From Xanthoparmelia taractica (lineage: Eukaryota > Ascomycota > Lecanoromycetes > Lecanorales > Parmeliaceae): a stretch of DNA of 64,000 nucleotides. The DNA lies in contig JANQBS010000030.1 in NCBI GenBank assembly GCA_033085395.1, positions 124,001-188,000 on the forward strand, given 5' to 3'. Positions 1-11,290 of the stretch are shown here, piece after piece; the stretch's first letter is position 1, and the number at the start of each line of letters is the position of its first letter. The notes under the pieces are model-generated. The model ran no database searches and had not been told where the DNA came from. It worked only from the letters and a program-made list of their open reading frames with translations. A program made the translations under genes and the position numbers.

Positions 1-1326
1 CAAGGAGGGCGGCGTGCATGTGGAGGGTTCATCTATTAGCCAAGGAAGAGCTGAAGAAAATGGAACCGGCAAAAGCAAAGGGCAGAAGAATAAGCTAGCC
101 TTAGATGACACAGCGAATGGCAAAGACGTAGGCAAGGAACCCGACATGCTCGTAGAGGGCTCAACGATCGACAAAGGCAAAGAGAAGCAGATCAAGGTCA
201 TCATGGAGGGCCCAACAACAGAGAAAGGCAAACGGAAAGGGAAGAAGGTGACTGGTAAAGATAAGCGCATGGAACACGACATGCTTGTGGAGGACTCGAC
301 TAACAACAAAGGCAAAGAAAAGGAGGGAGAAGGGGTTATAGATGGTCCACCCAAGGAAAAAGGAAAAACCAAAGACAACGATTTGCCCCCAGCGGACGGC
401 AAAAGCGAAATCATGGAGAGTGGCCATGATGAGGCAGAAACGGGCCAAGTGGACTCTGACCTCCTCCGCGAAGCCAAAGCTCTTTTCCTCGGTTCCAATG
501 CCGACAAATTCCACGAAGCCGTGCTTTTCCTCCTCAGCGCCGAGCAAGGTTCGACGGTATCAGACGTTCATATCGATGAATCAAGGGTGCTTGAGGTATC
601 AGAAAACGCATTGCTAAAGTTCATAAAGTTGCGCAATCTCATGGAGCGGGCCATTCGTACTCAAACGGCTTCACCTGCCCAAGGCGTCCATTGTTGTCGA
701 ATCTTTTCAGACCCTCACTTCTTTGCCGTACTGAGCCCGGTGATTGAGGAGCTGAGATGGAACCGGTAAGTGGAACCCGTTGCCTTGAAATTCCGGGAGG
801 GTACCGGCTGACAGCGATTTTGCCGGTAGTGAGGTCGTTGAGCACCCTAATAACCCCATGATCAGCTGTATCTTGCGATGCACTAAGGATTTACGTCCTA
901 CGGATGGCCTTCACCACCCTTCAGGCACTTCTGTGGCTCCGCTCCTCGCGCCTCAGTACCCTCCTCTGCCGCCAGGCCCGGTTCCTGCCACCTGCTGTCA
1001 CTACGCACATGCAAAAGGCGCACAAGAGAGAGCGTCCCGGTACGTTCAAGTTGAAAGATGCACCAATCTACATAGAGATTCCATTTGAGGATGCTATGAA
1101 GGCCTTGGATCTGAGGGAGGCACTCATCGTGGCTAAGATGAAAACTGGACTCACCCAACCTGTTGCAGAGGCCTTCGCTGATCTCATGGCAGTTGCTTAT
1201 AGTAAGGGGTATCTGAAGGAGAAAGCGAGACTGGAGGATGCTGGAGGCAAGACGGCGGATCGGCTGGCGCAGAGATTGAAGAAAGTGGCTGAGGACGATG
1301 GAGTGCCCTCATATCTAATTCCTTGA
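1..1326 (+). CDS. Lys-rich repeat-containing protein, 5'-partial
   Basis: The reading frame is open from the window edge, so the start codon lies outside. I predict two exons, 1-765 and 957-1326. The donor GTAAGT at 766 would otherwise lead straight into a stop, and the acceptor CTCAG at 956 restores an open frame. The N-terminal 130 residues are highly charged and built from imperfect repeats of the type MLVEGSTIDKGKEK, MEGPTTEKGKRKG and MLVEDSTNNKGKEK. After these come an acidic stretch and helical, less biased sequence. The C-terminal exon encodes a probably folded region around YIEIPFEDAMKALDLREA and ends in SYLIP. I do not recognise a family. The Lys/Glu-rich repeats suggest a disordered region, perhaps nuclear, which is inference only. 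A shorter intron using the acceptor at 829 is possible but gives a quick stop. Confidence 0.5.
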
Positions 1327-1966
1327 TTGGGTATTTATCAGTCAAGGTCGGCATCCGGAAGCTTGGACAGCGAGCTATCAATAAGACTGTGAGAAGCCTG
1401 GATATTACGTGTAACGCTGAGCATTATTGTCTTATGAATAGCACACAATCAACAGATTATTACCGATATCCTGTAACTCCTCTTATGGCTACACCACTCA
1501 GCATTGATTGAGAGTTATGCTGTGTTGGCCGACATAGACGGAGGCGTTGTTCTACAAGTGGGCATCCCAAAGACACTCCATCTTCTCCAGAGCGGGCGGA
1601 GAAGAATCTGCACAAATGCCAAGAGATAATCGACCAAGCTAGTGCTAATAAAGCTAGATCATGTGACTTGGGCTTAAGGACTAAGATAATGACGTCCAGC
1701 CTTGGCAGCCTTACCTTAGTGTGCTTTTAGCCGAGCTCCTGCGCAGTTGGTCTGGTTGGTCTGCTGGCCCTCGTGCACCTGTTACCTCGACAATATCAAC
1801 CACATCAACCTTTTTTCCTCTCCTTCCTCTTGTTCGAGACCATCAGTTATAGCTATCTAAGTACAACATCTACCTGGTCTTGGTGTTATTGCACCTCTTC
1901 TTAGCATACGACACTTCTCTGGACGGCGACTTTCGATCGACTGCCTCCTTCTCACCAACGTCAAAC
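1327..1966. promoter_or_regulatory. Intergenic region and inhibitor-2 promoter
   Basis: There is no gene in these 640 bases. The right half is pyrimidine-rich (many CTT, CCTC and ACATC runs before 1967), as is usual for ascomycete 5' leaders. The frame of the downstream gene stays open to about 1880 but has no ATG before 1967, so this part is best read as leader. Confidence 0.4.
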
Positions 1967-2989
1967 ATGACACAGGTCTCTCCATCCATGCATATCTCCT
2001 CACCACCCCAGCGACCAAAAGGCATACTCATTCTCCTACCATTCTCCGCACCGCAGCTGTCTGACCTCCCCTTAGGCATCCTCAAGAACTCCTTCCGCCG
2101 CTCTCCCCCCACACGGCCCTCACTACCCAACGCACCCCCCTCGGAGCAAGCCGTGAGAACCTCGCCCCTCGCCAACACCGTCACAGCCGAAGCCACCTCG
2201 AACACCCCAGAACAGGATCTCACTCTACAAAACACATTGCAAAATGCCGGCCACCGCCGCAACTCCAGCATGGACCCGCGTGCAAGCGTCTCCCGCCGCC
2301 AGTCCAGCAACACCGGCCTCCTAGGCAGCGAAGCCGGCGACGAAAACATGCGCCTGCGCTGGGACGAGGCGAACCTGTACCTCACGGAGCAAGAAAAGAG
2401 TTCGACGATGAAAATCGACGAGCCGAAGACCCCGTACGCGAAGCGTTATGAGCCCGAAGACGACGAAGACGAAATGCGGATGCTGGAGGCGCAGAATCTG
2501 AAGGTGGACGAGTTGGATAAGGTCAGGGAGGGACGGCGAGCGCAGAGGACGAAGGAGGCGGAGATCCCGGGGTTGGATATTGGGGAGCCGGAGGAGGATG
2601 TCTCGGTGACGGGCGGGGTCGAGGATGATAGGATCGAGCGGATTCGGAGTGCGAGTGGGAGTGCGGAGAGGAGTGGTAGTGGGAGCCTTGGGCGGAGTGG
2701 GAGTGTGAAGGGGGAGAAGAGTGTTGTTGTGGATGATGAGGCGCCGGATGGGAAAGGCCATGATGGGATGGTGAGGCACAAGGATTTTGAGGAGATGAGG
2801 AAGAAGCATTATGAGATGAAAGATGTAAAGGGGTTACTAGGGTAAGCTATGCTTTTTACCCTATCATTGATTGGACGTGCTGATTGGTGTGACAGACATT
2901 CGGCAGAAGAGCTTGAGGCAATGGATGAGGACGAGGACATCCCACCTCCCGTACCGAAGCTCAACCAGAAGTTTGTTAACGGAGCATAG
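1967..2989 (+). CDS. GLC8: Protein phosphatase inhibitor 2 (IPP-2/Glc8 family)
   Basis: Small, mostly disordered regulator of type-1 protein phosphatase (PP1). Predicted exons are 1967-2021, 2076-2841 and 2896-2989, giving 304 aa. Three inhibitor-2 landmarks are visible. KGILKN at about residues 18-23 is the SILK-like PP1 docking motif. KIDEPKTPY at 131-139 contains the Thr that GSK3-type kinases phosphorylate in this family. KKHYEMK, followed by an acidic DEDED tail, matches the C-terminal PP1-binding helix. The start is ATG 1967 (context TCAAAC), the first ATG in the frame. The last intron is GT-AG (GTAAGC to GACAG, 54 nt). The first intron appears to be GC-AG, also 54 nt, and has no in-frame stop, so an unspliced product would carry 18 extra residues inside the docking motif. 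The family is secure; the exon 1 junction is inferred. Confidence 0.88.
2022..2075 (+). other. Candidate GC-AG intron in inhibitor-2 gene
   Basis: The donor is AAAG/GCATAC and the acceptor CCTTAG, preceded by the branch-like CTGAC. Removal joins RPKG to ILKN and restores the conserved KGILKN motif. No GT donor in the interval gives the right phase. Confidence 0.6.
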
Positions 2990-4377
2990 CCATCGCTAAT
3001 TTGCCACGACATTTACGACTGGCGTTCTGTGGCAAGCGTAGCTTACTTCAAATGGGAACATTAGGTAGCTTAGCGGACAGTAGACCGTCTGCACTGGCTT
3101 TTTAAGCCTGCGCTCACCTTTCCCTTTGCTCTCACACTTCCACCCCGACGCTGCACCCCATCCAGCTCCAAATTGCCTGAACTTGTACCGACTGTAAGAC
3201 ATGAATCCATCAACGCCTCCCGCTCAGCATCCGTCAATCTCACCAGCCCAAACCCATCCCGCTAACCCAACATCTCCTACCTTACTCACAGTCTACTGAA
3301 CATCACCGCTCCAATCTCTACCTCCTTTCCAGCCGATACAAAGCTTCACCTTCACAGCTTTTAATGTCAGCTTGAGTGACACCACGAAATGACCCCGTCC
3401 ACTTCTTAACTCCCCAGCGGCTCGACTCGAGCCATCATCTTCCGCCGCTCGTTTTTTTTTTCTCCAGCAAAAAAGGTCGATCAGGAGAAGCACTTGTCCA
3501 ATTGCTGAAAATCACAGCGTCAAGAGTGCACCTAGGGAGAAATTGAGCGCTCTGTCTTGGCTGGTGAATGGATATCGAAGTGGAGGTGCCATGAGATCTT
3601 ATTAACCAGCAAATCTCTCATCGAAGCCGTTTTGATCATGTCTGGTAGGCACGCCATCTAGTTGAACCCCTCTCAGTAGACGAAGGTGAACGTGTGTAGA
3701 CCCTCGACCAAAAGATAGAGCCTATGTGAGAAACCTGCGGATTGCTGTGAGGGCCTGGTCAACCACTTCTCTGAAAGCTTTGCTGGTAGACACGGCGCTC
3801 TGCAGCTCTCTTCACGTCGTGGCTGGACTAGACGGCGAGACGCAGGTGGTTTTTGTGTTCTTTGACGGGAAGGAAAAGGCCTCTGTTTTGGTCTGTTGCA
3901 TGAGTGCTTGCAGAATTACACTCGAGAGTATTACCAAGTTTCCACGCCCAAAGATACCCCTTTCATTTCTTCTTCTTCTTCTTCTTCTTCTTCTTCCTCT
4001 TCCTCCTTGTCTTCGGGCGGCGAGATATACTACGCGGGCCCAGCAGCACGCTCGCTTACAGTCGCAGTGCAATCTTGCATCTCTATATTTGTAGTCACGT
4101 TGCAGCGAATTGGCATTCTTTTCACCTGCAGCCCTGGCCGTAGCATTGAGAAAGCACAAGGCTTCCGTTCTCTGGCCGGGGACTCGTAAATTTTACTCTT
4201 GAGTTTGTCTACTTTTAACTGCCCAATCAGACCGGTGACGTGGGGATCATATCTATTTATCTTCAGGTGATAATTATAGCTCTCAATTGGCACTCATTAC
4301 CGCATCCCTATTAATTAATGATATTACCAGTTCTGATGATGACATATCACCACGTAATAAAAGCAAAACCACTCCAT
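2990..4377. other. Intergenic region with microsatellite
   Basis: This 1.4-kb space lies between two convergent genes, inhibitor 2 on plus and the membrane protein on minus. A 32-codon Pro/Thr/Ser-rich ORF runs from ATG 3201 to 3299 with a fair start context. It could be a first exon or chance, and no acceptor and continuation convinced me. The only other structure is a TTC microsatellite near 3967-4006. ORFs of 70-120 codons across the microsatellite on both strands are low-complexity artefacts. Confidence 0.4.
3967..4006. repeat. (TTC)n microsatellite
   Basis: About ten uninterrupted TTC units followed by degenerate CTC/TTC units. Noncoding by position. Confidence 0.85.
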
Positions 4378-5298
4378 CTACCGCACACCCTTCAGACTCC
4401 TCACACTCTTCGCCCCCCTCGAGCTCCTAACGCTCCTCGTAGCAGGCAACTCATACACCTCCCACTCCCCGCCCAATTCCCTCAACACAGTCACCTCCAC
4501 CGCCTCCTTCTCCTTCTCTTTCTCCTTCACTTCGGCCGGATACGACAGCACCCCCATCCCCGGTCCAGGAGCAGCCACCTCTTTCATGCCGTTTCCAGGC
4601 GCCCGGAAAACCCGGAAGCTGTTGTTGGGGATGACGGCGGCTTCGTTGTCGGGGTTCCCGACGGGGAAGAGATCGGTGCATTGGAGTGAGTGGAGGAAGC
4701 GGGATTTGGCGCGGCGGTGCCGGTGGTATGTGATGCTTGCGTAGATGAGGGCGCCGAGGAACGCGATGCTGTGGGTCAGTGTTAGCTGGTTTCTGCAGGG
4801 CGAGAGAGAGAAAGTGAGGTAGGGACCCACAAGAGCACCAACGGCTCCGCGAACCACTGCAGGTAAAAGTACTCCGAGCGATACCCAAGGCTATAGCCCG
4901 GCTTATCCTCCCCCTCCATCTCATTATTCACTCTTGTCGTATCGACGGCCGCCTGCACGAACAGCACGAACCACGTTATCATCTTGAAGAGCTGCAGGAG
5001 CAGATATGTTAACGGATGGAGCCTGGAGGCCGCAAACAATATGATTTCAGTGACGGAGAGGACCGTGCAGACGGCGCTGACGATGAGGATGACGGCGTTG
5101 GTACTGTTTCGTCGATTGGGTGAGCTGGAACATAGCGGTGAAAGATTGTAGAGGAGTTGCGTACACTTGCAATCCGGAATAGGTACGTAGCCAGATGAAG
5201 ACGGATATGAATGCAAGCATGAAGCTGAGCTGGAAGGCCCAAAATGGAAACAGGACTCTTTTGAGCCATGGGCTCTTGCTGTGGTATTTGTAGAACAT
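4378..5298 (-). CDS. Four-transmembrane protein of unknown function
   Basis: I predict exons 5298-5165, 5103-4831 and 4768-4378. The introns are 61 and 62 nt (GTACGC...ACAG and GTGGGT...CACAG with a CTAAC branch). The start is the first ATG in frame, at 5298. Four hydrophobic spans are clear: one after SPWLKRVLFPFWAFQL, one at NAVILIVSAVCTVLSVTEII, one at LTYLLLQLFKMITWFVLF, and one spanning the exon 2/3 junction (EPLVLF/IAFLGALIYASI). The C-terminal 110 residues form a soluble, Glu/Lys- and Ser/Arg-rich tail, probably cytosolic. The layout resembles MARVEL-like tetraspan proteins of filamentous fungi, but no diagnostic motif fixes the family. The neighbouring esterase 1 lies upstream on the same strand, and nothing links their functions. 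Confidence 0.72.
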
Positions 5299-6776
5299 GC
5301 TCTTTGCTGTCTTTGCTTCTTTGGAGATCAATTTGTCCTGCTTCCAAGGGGAAATTTCTGAGTGATAGGAGCCCTGAAGAAAAGGACAATGGAGAAAGGT
5401 CACAAATCAAGCCAACAAGCAAACACCTGATCAGTCAACGGTCTGAAGGAGGCATTTTGCAGCGCTCAGACTCGTTCGAGCCGGTATCGAAGAACAATAA
5501 TGTTCAGGCAAAGAAAGGAAGCTGGAAAGAGGACGTCTGACCTCTCTTTCTCCTTCGCGAAAATTGTTCCGCCTTGCGCATCATTATTACTCTTGTCGCA
5601 CTCATCTCTACCAACACAAGAATTGCTTTCGTGAGAATGTCGAGACGTCTCAATTGGCCCGCGTCGCATGAAACGAGAAGCGCTTAAAAGTGAAATGCCA
5701 CGAGTGTTTGGAATATGTTGCCGCCGGATAGTTCTAAGCGCACACCGTCTGAAACATGTCAGTGCCGACCAAGGTAGGTTTTGAAAGCGACAGCCGTCAT
5801 TGTGTATATAATTTCAGTCTCACTCATCTCAATGGAGGCTTATAGCTGCCTCTCCTGTCCAAGACGTGTACTTTTAAATGATGTGGTCGCTCGCAATCTC
5901 ACCTCCATTGGGTGTGCGTAATTGAGGAGATGGGCAGGCAATGAGTCTACTCTGCGGTCTTTGCGACACAGGTAATCGTATGATGCGCCTGTTGGCAGAT
6001 AATAGTATGTGTATTCAAGGAAGGTGTGGACACGAGGACAAAGGCTTTGGTAACCGAGCCACGCTTTAAGCTCGTCCGTCACTTAAATCTACCCGGTCAT
6101 AGACCATTTTCATAACCCTGAACAGATAATCGAAAAGAAGTAATTAGAATATGGAATAATATCTTTGAATATGGCAGTTGGAATAGGTAAACCCGGCTGA
6201 CCCATGCCGACGGCGAACATCATGAGAACTGTGCATGTTATGTAGCCTTCGGCACCATTGAAGAGCAGATGATGTTGGACGGGCCATTTTTCCTTACTAG
6301 ACTTGGTGTGAACAAGGTTGGAAACAAAGGCAGAACTTCTCCTTATGATGATAAAACGTATTGCACGTATGTGACATGATTTGGACACGGATGCGAATAT
6401 ACAAGACCAGTGATATACTTACCTTGCCCTAGACCACAGAAGTATCAGGATTCCACCGCTTTGGGGCTAAATTCCATATCTTCATGAAGGATATGGATGC
6501 TGGGGTGGAAGAAGATCGCACAAGGGGGTGTTTGATAAGCCAGTGGTGTTGGTATATAAGAGGTGTGAAACTGCCTTTTGAGGAAAGTCAGCAATGCTTT
6601 GGGAATGGGAGGGACATAGCTGATGACTAGGATTCATTGCGCTAAGGGCAGCGGCATGTATTAACAGGCAAGAGCAGTGCGTGTGTGGCGAAGAACCCCC
6701 ATATTATCTTCGTTGTTGAGCGGAGCACGAATATCGAGTTGAGCGTAGCGGTAAAAGGAAATTGGTCTTCCCACCA
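5299..6776. other. Intergenic region, no gene supported
   Basis: The space lies between the 5' end of the tetraspan gene and the 3' end of esterase 1. The open frame of the tetraspan protein extends upstream to about 5403 without an ATG. Other ORFs of up to 92 codons lack recognisable features. I see no repeat or transposon. Confidence 0.4.
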
Positions 6777-8814
6777 TTACATATAAACGTTTTCAAGCAA
6801 TTGCAGGCACCGAGCCGATGCCGCTGGATCTGATCTCATTGAAACCGAGCCCGGAAAAAGATCCAGGACTTGCGTGCCACTGCCATAATTGTCGAAAGGC
6901 GGTAGGCCGGCCCTGTTCGGATTTCCGGTCTCGGGAAAAGTCGTAACGTAGTCCTGCAGCAGAGCTCGGATGCCTTGGTCCTCAGTGGACGGATCGGGTC
7001 CGAAGGTGTAGTGCAAATCGTCCCCGTGAAAAGCGGGAGGAACATCAAAAAGGTAATTGTACGTTCGGTTTTGGTAGGCCAGACCGAGTAAGTATGTATT
7101 GCATGTGACAATAACCTCGCCGGTAAATAGTGCAGCGCGATCGATTTCTGTCTTGTATGGGATGTTTGGAGTCCCAAGAGGAGGATAGATGGTATGCGTG
7201 ATATATGAAATGACGGTGTCGGCCACAGCGGGTAAAAGTGTGCGAACGTAGTTCTCAAATGCAGTATCATTCGTCACCCACGGAAAGGTGAAGAGGATTC
7301 CCTACGAAGATTGTTAATCCCAATGTGAATCAGATACAATCCGGATAAGACTGTACCTCGGCAGCATTGTGGCCCACCACTAGGGATAAAGGGGTTTGGA
7401 ATTGACCAGAAGCTAGTGCCACCGCCGGAAATTTAGTCACGTAGACGTTGTCAATGACAGGACCTAACGACGCGAAGCATTAGATCTTCTACCTCGTCGA
7501 TTTTGAAACCATAACTTTGATAGCAGATATAAGAGCCAAACCTCAAGAACAGTGGAACAAGAACCCCTAGGAAGAAACTTTGACCATACATACCAAAACC
7601 GAAGTGTCCATATTGCGCATTAAGAACGATCTCGTAATTAGCCTTTCTGAGACTTTCAGCAGGTGCGGCTTTTGCAGCTTGAATTGAATCAGCACCAGAT
7701 AATTCTAGAAACCTTTGATATGTCTGGCGGTTCTGATCTGCTGACGGGAAAGGAATGGTGGCCGGGCTTTGCAGAGTCGCCTTTTGGAAAAGAGGCGTCC
7801 GTATAAGAGCTCCTCTGGGCGATGTTAAGTGCAACAGAATTGAGCTGCTACCAGCTGACTCCCCCATTACTGTGACTTGGTGCGGGTCACCGCCAAATCT
7901 GCTGATGTGATCCTGAACCCATTGAAGTGCCAATTGCTGGTCAAGAAGCCCAGCGTTTGGTTGTACGCCTTGGCCACCAGCAAGCCAGCCAAACGCACCA
8001 AGCTTGATGGTCAGCGCATTACCTTGTAGTTCCCGAGCGAGGCGCTTACTCTATAATTTACAGCAACGAATATCAGGCCCTCTGTATTACCGCCATAGCT
8101 TCGTTTCAGGAGGTCCGCGGGTGGCCACTCGGTTTTATACCCTAGCGTGAAGCCCCCTCCGTAAAACCAGACTAGAACAGGAACATTAGAGCTCCTGAAG
8201 GCTTGCTTCTGAAAGACGGTCGCTGGGACCATGACATCAAGAAAAAGACAATCTTCTGTTTCTGAAGGTCCTGCTGGCGGAACGCTAGGTGCAGGAAACG
8301 AAGCGGGTGAAGGGTACTTCTGGTAGAATGTATCCGTGTGACCAGTTAGATATGGCCCCGTAAACTGGTCAAAGACGGCGAGCCATCCGGGAATTGCTTT
8401 ACAGTTCCCAGCAATGAGTAGGTCCAAGAAGGTGATTCTTGCAAACTAGCCTTGATAACATCGTCGGTCAGTCCCGCCCGACTGTATAGTGCGGTTCTCA
8501 GCAGCGGCAACAGGAGCTGCAAAGCGCAGTCTCCCCGTTGGACTTTCACCGTAGCGGATGTCTAAGAAGCTATAGTAACTATTGGATGCCTTTGGAAACC
8601 AAAATGACCAGCTTAGCTGAGCCACAGACGCATGAGGCGGGGGGCTCACGTTGTAAAAAGTAGCCCTCTGTAAGGTGTAATTCAAATCGACTACGGGCAG
8701 TGAAGATGCTGGCGAGGTTGCATTAGACTTGTCAAAGTTTATGTTAGCCCAAGCAGTCGGCAGGTTTCTTATGCAGTCCAAGGCTACTGCCAGGGCCACA
8801 AGAGACTGTAACAT
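6777..8814 (-). CDS. Secreted type-B carboxylesterase/lipase 1
   Basis: Alpha/beta-hydrolase of the carboxylesterase type-B (cholinesterase-like) family, predicted to hydrolyse carboxylic esters outside the cell. Five exons are predicted: 8814-8451, 8396-8050, 8002-7594, 7463-7357 and 7301-6777 (583 aa). ATG 8814 opens a signal peptide (MLQSLVALAVALDCI...AWA). Landmarks in order are the cysteine motif CYQAIPGW, EDCLFLDVMVP, the oxyanion-hole WFYGGGFT, NYRLGAFGWLAGG, the nucleophile elbow GESAG (Ser near residue 286), and a candidate catalytic His in GDDLHYTFG. Four NxS/T sites lie in the N-terminal 130 residues. Introns 2-4 are GT-AG. Intron 1 (8450-8397) must be GC-AG to keep CYQAIPGW, because an in-frame TAG lies inside it. 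If that intron is not spliced the gene is broken. Length fits the family. Confidence 0.85.
8397..8450 (-). other. Candidate GC-AG intron in esterase 1
   Basis: The donor is CAAG/GCTAGT and the acceptor GTAAAG, 54 nt. Removal gives CYQ/AIPGW, the conserved Cys-x-Gln...Trp stretch of type-B esterases. The only nearby GT donor would delete the Cys and Gln. Confidence 0.55.
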
Positions 8815-9829
8815 GACTGCTCTGACTATGGAAATTTGATCTTTCAGCAGGTAGGGTCTGGGGTCACCTATGTCTCTATATCTTATGGACTGGGCGAATG
8901 ACTCCTTCATAATCCAAAATCTTGGATCCGGACAGTTCCATGCCCTACGCATCATATTCCTGAATGGGTATAATTTGATCCGAACACCACCTGCTGAGAT
9001 ATCATTGGGTCATTTACCCCTATGCATGAAGCCATGGAGTCACTGCAGCGAGTGAGTTGCAGCTAAGGAGTCATATAGCCACTGCAGCTATGATTAATGA
9101 GTATGACTGCAGAAACCGCATTGTTTTTTCACACCAATACCTAAAGCTCGGGACTTTTCAGCTCCAATCACTCTGTAAATAATGCTAATACGTATTACGT
9201 AATACGGCAATACAGGCGTTCGCCGTGTTAGCGTTACGCTAAATGAACTAGAGCAAATTAGATCTAGTATAATTAGTATAATTTTAATATATTTTCAAGA
9301 AATTTAAGAGTGTCGAGAAAGACAGGAGGAAACATTTGGAAGAGCTTGAGAAAATGAGGTTGATATTAGGTCTCGGTCTTGAAGGCCAGTTCTGGTGTGG
9401 ATGCGCCGCCGTCGATCAAAGAGTGACCACTGCAGATGCCTGGGCAACTGCTCATTTTGAGTGTAAAAGACTTAACGAAGTGGTTTCTGGAAACCACAGA
9501 ATCGGGCAGCAGCTCACCCACACAAGGGGCGCAGTCACCGACGGCGCTTAAACGATGCCCGATTGGGGGAAAGGTTAGGGCAGATTTCTGTCCTCTTGGC
9601 ATTAGGCAAATGCTCTACCGTCATCAAGGTAGTGGTAAATTTCTATATATCTATGGACATACACATTAATCCCATCGTAAAAGCGTAGTAGCGGAGGGCC
9701 ACTGGATCCCCCTTCTCTTAATCCGATGTTTTACGTCCTTCACGCCTATCAACGATATGAGAAAGTGGGAAGAGCAAACCCGACGTTGAGTCGTCACTCG
9801 AGTAAATCGCTAAAATGTCGTCCATCAAA
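8815..9829. other. Intergenic region, partly AT-rich, with palindromes
   Basis: This is the upstream region of esterase 1 and the downstream region of the rhodopsin-like gene. The segment 9181-9312 is distinctly AT-rich and contains two palindromes. ORFs at 9336-9669 overlap on both strands and have no family features. No gene is supported. Confidence 0.4.
9191..9243. repeat. Paired palindromes
   Basis: CGTATTACGTAATACG at 9191-9206 is a perfect 16-bp palindrome. About 20 bp further, TTAGCGTTACGCTAA is a 6-bp stem with a 3-nt loop. They sit at the edge of an AT-rich patch and may mark a transposon scar or a protein-binding site. Confidence 0.45.
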
Positions 9830-11290
9830 TTAAACCGTTGCCAAGTCGATATCTTCGGTCCTCGATATTTCTCTACTGCTACCGCTCGCCGTGTTCTCCG
9901 TTTCCCCCCATCGCTCGTATGGGCGCTTGATGCTGGTGATTTCTTCTGCAGCTTGCGAGTTAGTACCGCCTGCTCCGCTTGTAACGTTGTCCCTGCGGGC
10001 AATTGCTGAGATTTGCTTCCACGCATGTCCTAGCGGCGAGGCCGTGTAGGACTTGTAGGGTTTGGACCTTGCTCTTCGGTCCGAGATAAGCTTCACCAGA
10101 CGAGGCATCATGGGAAAACACGTGCAAAGGATAATGGTGGTAACTTCTGCCAGCCTAATGATGGGTGAGCTTATTTGTGTGGAAAAGATGGGCAGGCGTC
10201 AGTGTGCAATACATACGCCCACAGTCCAATCTGGAGAATTATGAAGGAGATATCGGCGTTGGATGTCTCAGTGCGTGTGGCATAGAGAAGCCTGCAGATA
10301 CTTGAGACAAAGGCGCTAGACGATGAAACATCAGTCTTGGTAGTCCCACCGGATCGTAAGTGCTGAAGCGAAAGTGTAGGGAGCTCTTACAGTACCCCTG
10401 TAGCGAAAACGGCAATAACGCCAGCTTTTCTCCTCAGCGCCATTTGCAAGTGCCACGTTGCCCAAACGGGGAGAAGTAGATTCAACAGATCCGAGAGCAC
10501 GTTGACCGCACCAGAAGCGATCAGCACCATGTTTCTGTTGATGCAATGATCTCCATAAAACGGATTCCAGACTTCGTTGATTGGATGGCATTCGAAGACG
10601 AGGATAAATAGAAGGCAGACGTAGAAGACCAAGTTGCCCCATATCAAGGTGTGACAGGCCCAATAGACAGGCCCAGACTTCATGGGTGTGAAGATGTGTA
10701 TCAGCTGGAATAGCAATGACGACTTCGCTAGCCAAATCGCAGGAATGTAGACTATCTCGAGAATCCACGAGAACTTGATAGAATCAGAATGTGGCCATCG
10801 AGCATAGGTCGGTTTAAGAATCTAGGATAGTCGCCTTACCTGGAATAATCTAGGCATTTCAGGTAGCGCGGCCGCTGTTGTGTCCCAGACATGATGGCCA
10901 AGCCCATCCAGCCCGGCTACAAGGATCAGCACGGAGAAACCCAAGGTTACAACCTACTTGGAGTTAGAAAAGTGTTCTGTTCTTGTGATTGTCAGAAGCA
11001 AGAATGCCTCCGTTAAGTGAATGTATACCCATGCCACCATCAAGAAATCTAACGGACTCTTCACATCAGCAAATGATTGTATCGTATCGAGACGTCTAGA
11101 ACTCACAGTCTTCAACATCGTACGTCGAGATCAACCGCTTTGTGATCAATCGCGCAGCAGTGAACACAGTCGTTAAGATGCTACAGAGTAAAACTGTGGC
11201 TAATAAGGACGGGAAAAGAGTATTGGGGCTTGTGAAATCGGGCTCAGGTCCCAGCATTGGTATTCCAGCCGATACAATAGTCGTTGACAT
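9830..11290 (-). CDS. Fungal rhodopsin-domain seven-transmembrane protein 1
   Basis: Integral plasma-membrane protein of the fungal 'rhodopsin domain' class (Pth11-like in topology, without a CFEM domain). Six exons are predicted: 11290-11107, 11048-11029, 10953-10840, 10773-10391, 10315-10217 and 10154-9830 (374 aa). All introns are GT-AG with good donors (GTGAGT, GTAAGG, GTATGT). Seven hydrophobic spans follow the family pattern: an N-terminal helix ending in TAARLITKRL, then YDVEDYFLMVAWV across a 20-nt micro-exon, a third helix, then WILEIVYIPAIWLAKSSLL, WGNLVFYVCLLFILVFECHP, SDLLNLLLPVWATW and IGLWALAEVTTIILCTC. The cytosolic tail of about 90 residues is Ser/Arg/Glu-rich. Ligand and signalling partner are unknown. 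It lies between two same-strand esterase genes. Confidence 0.82.

Noticed and set aside
3201..3299. 32-codon Pro/Ser/Thr-rich ORF as a gene start
   Set aside because: Could be a first exon, but no downstream acceptor leading to a coherent protein was found.
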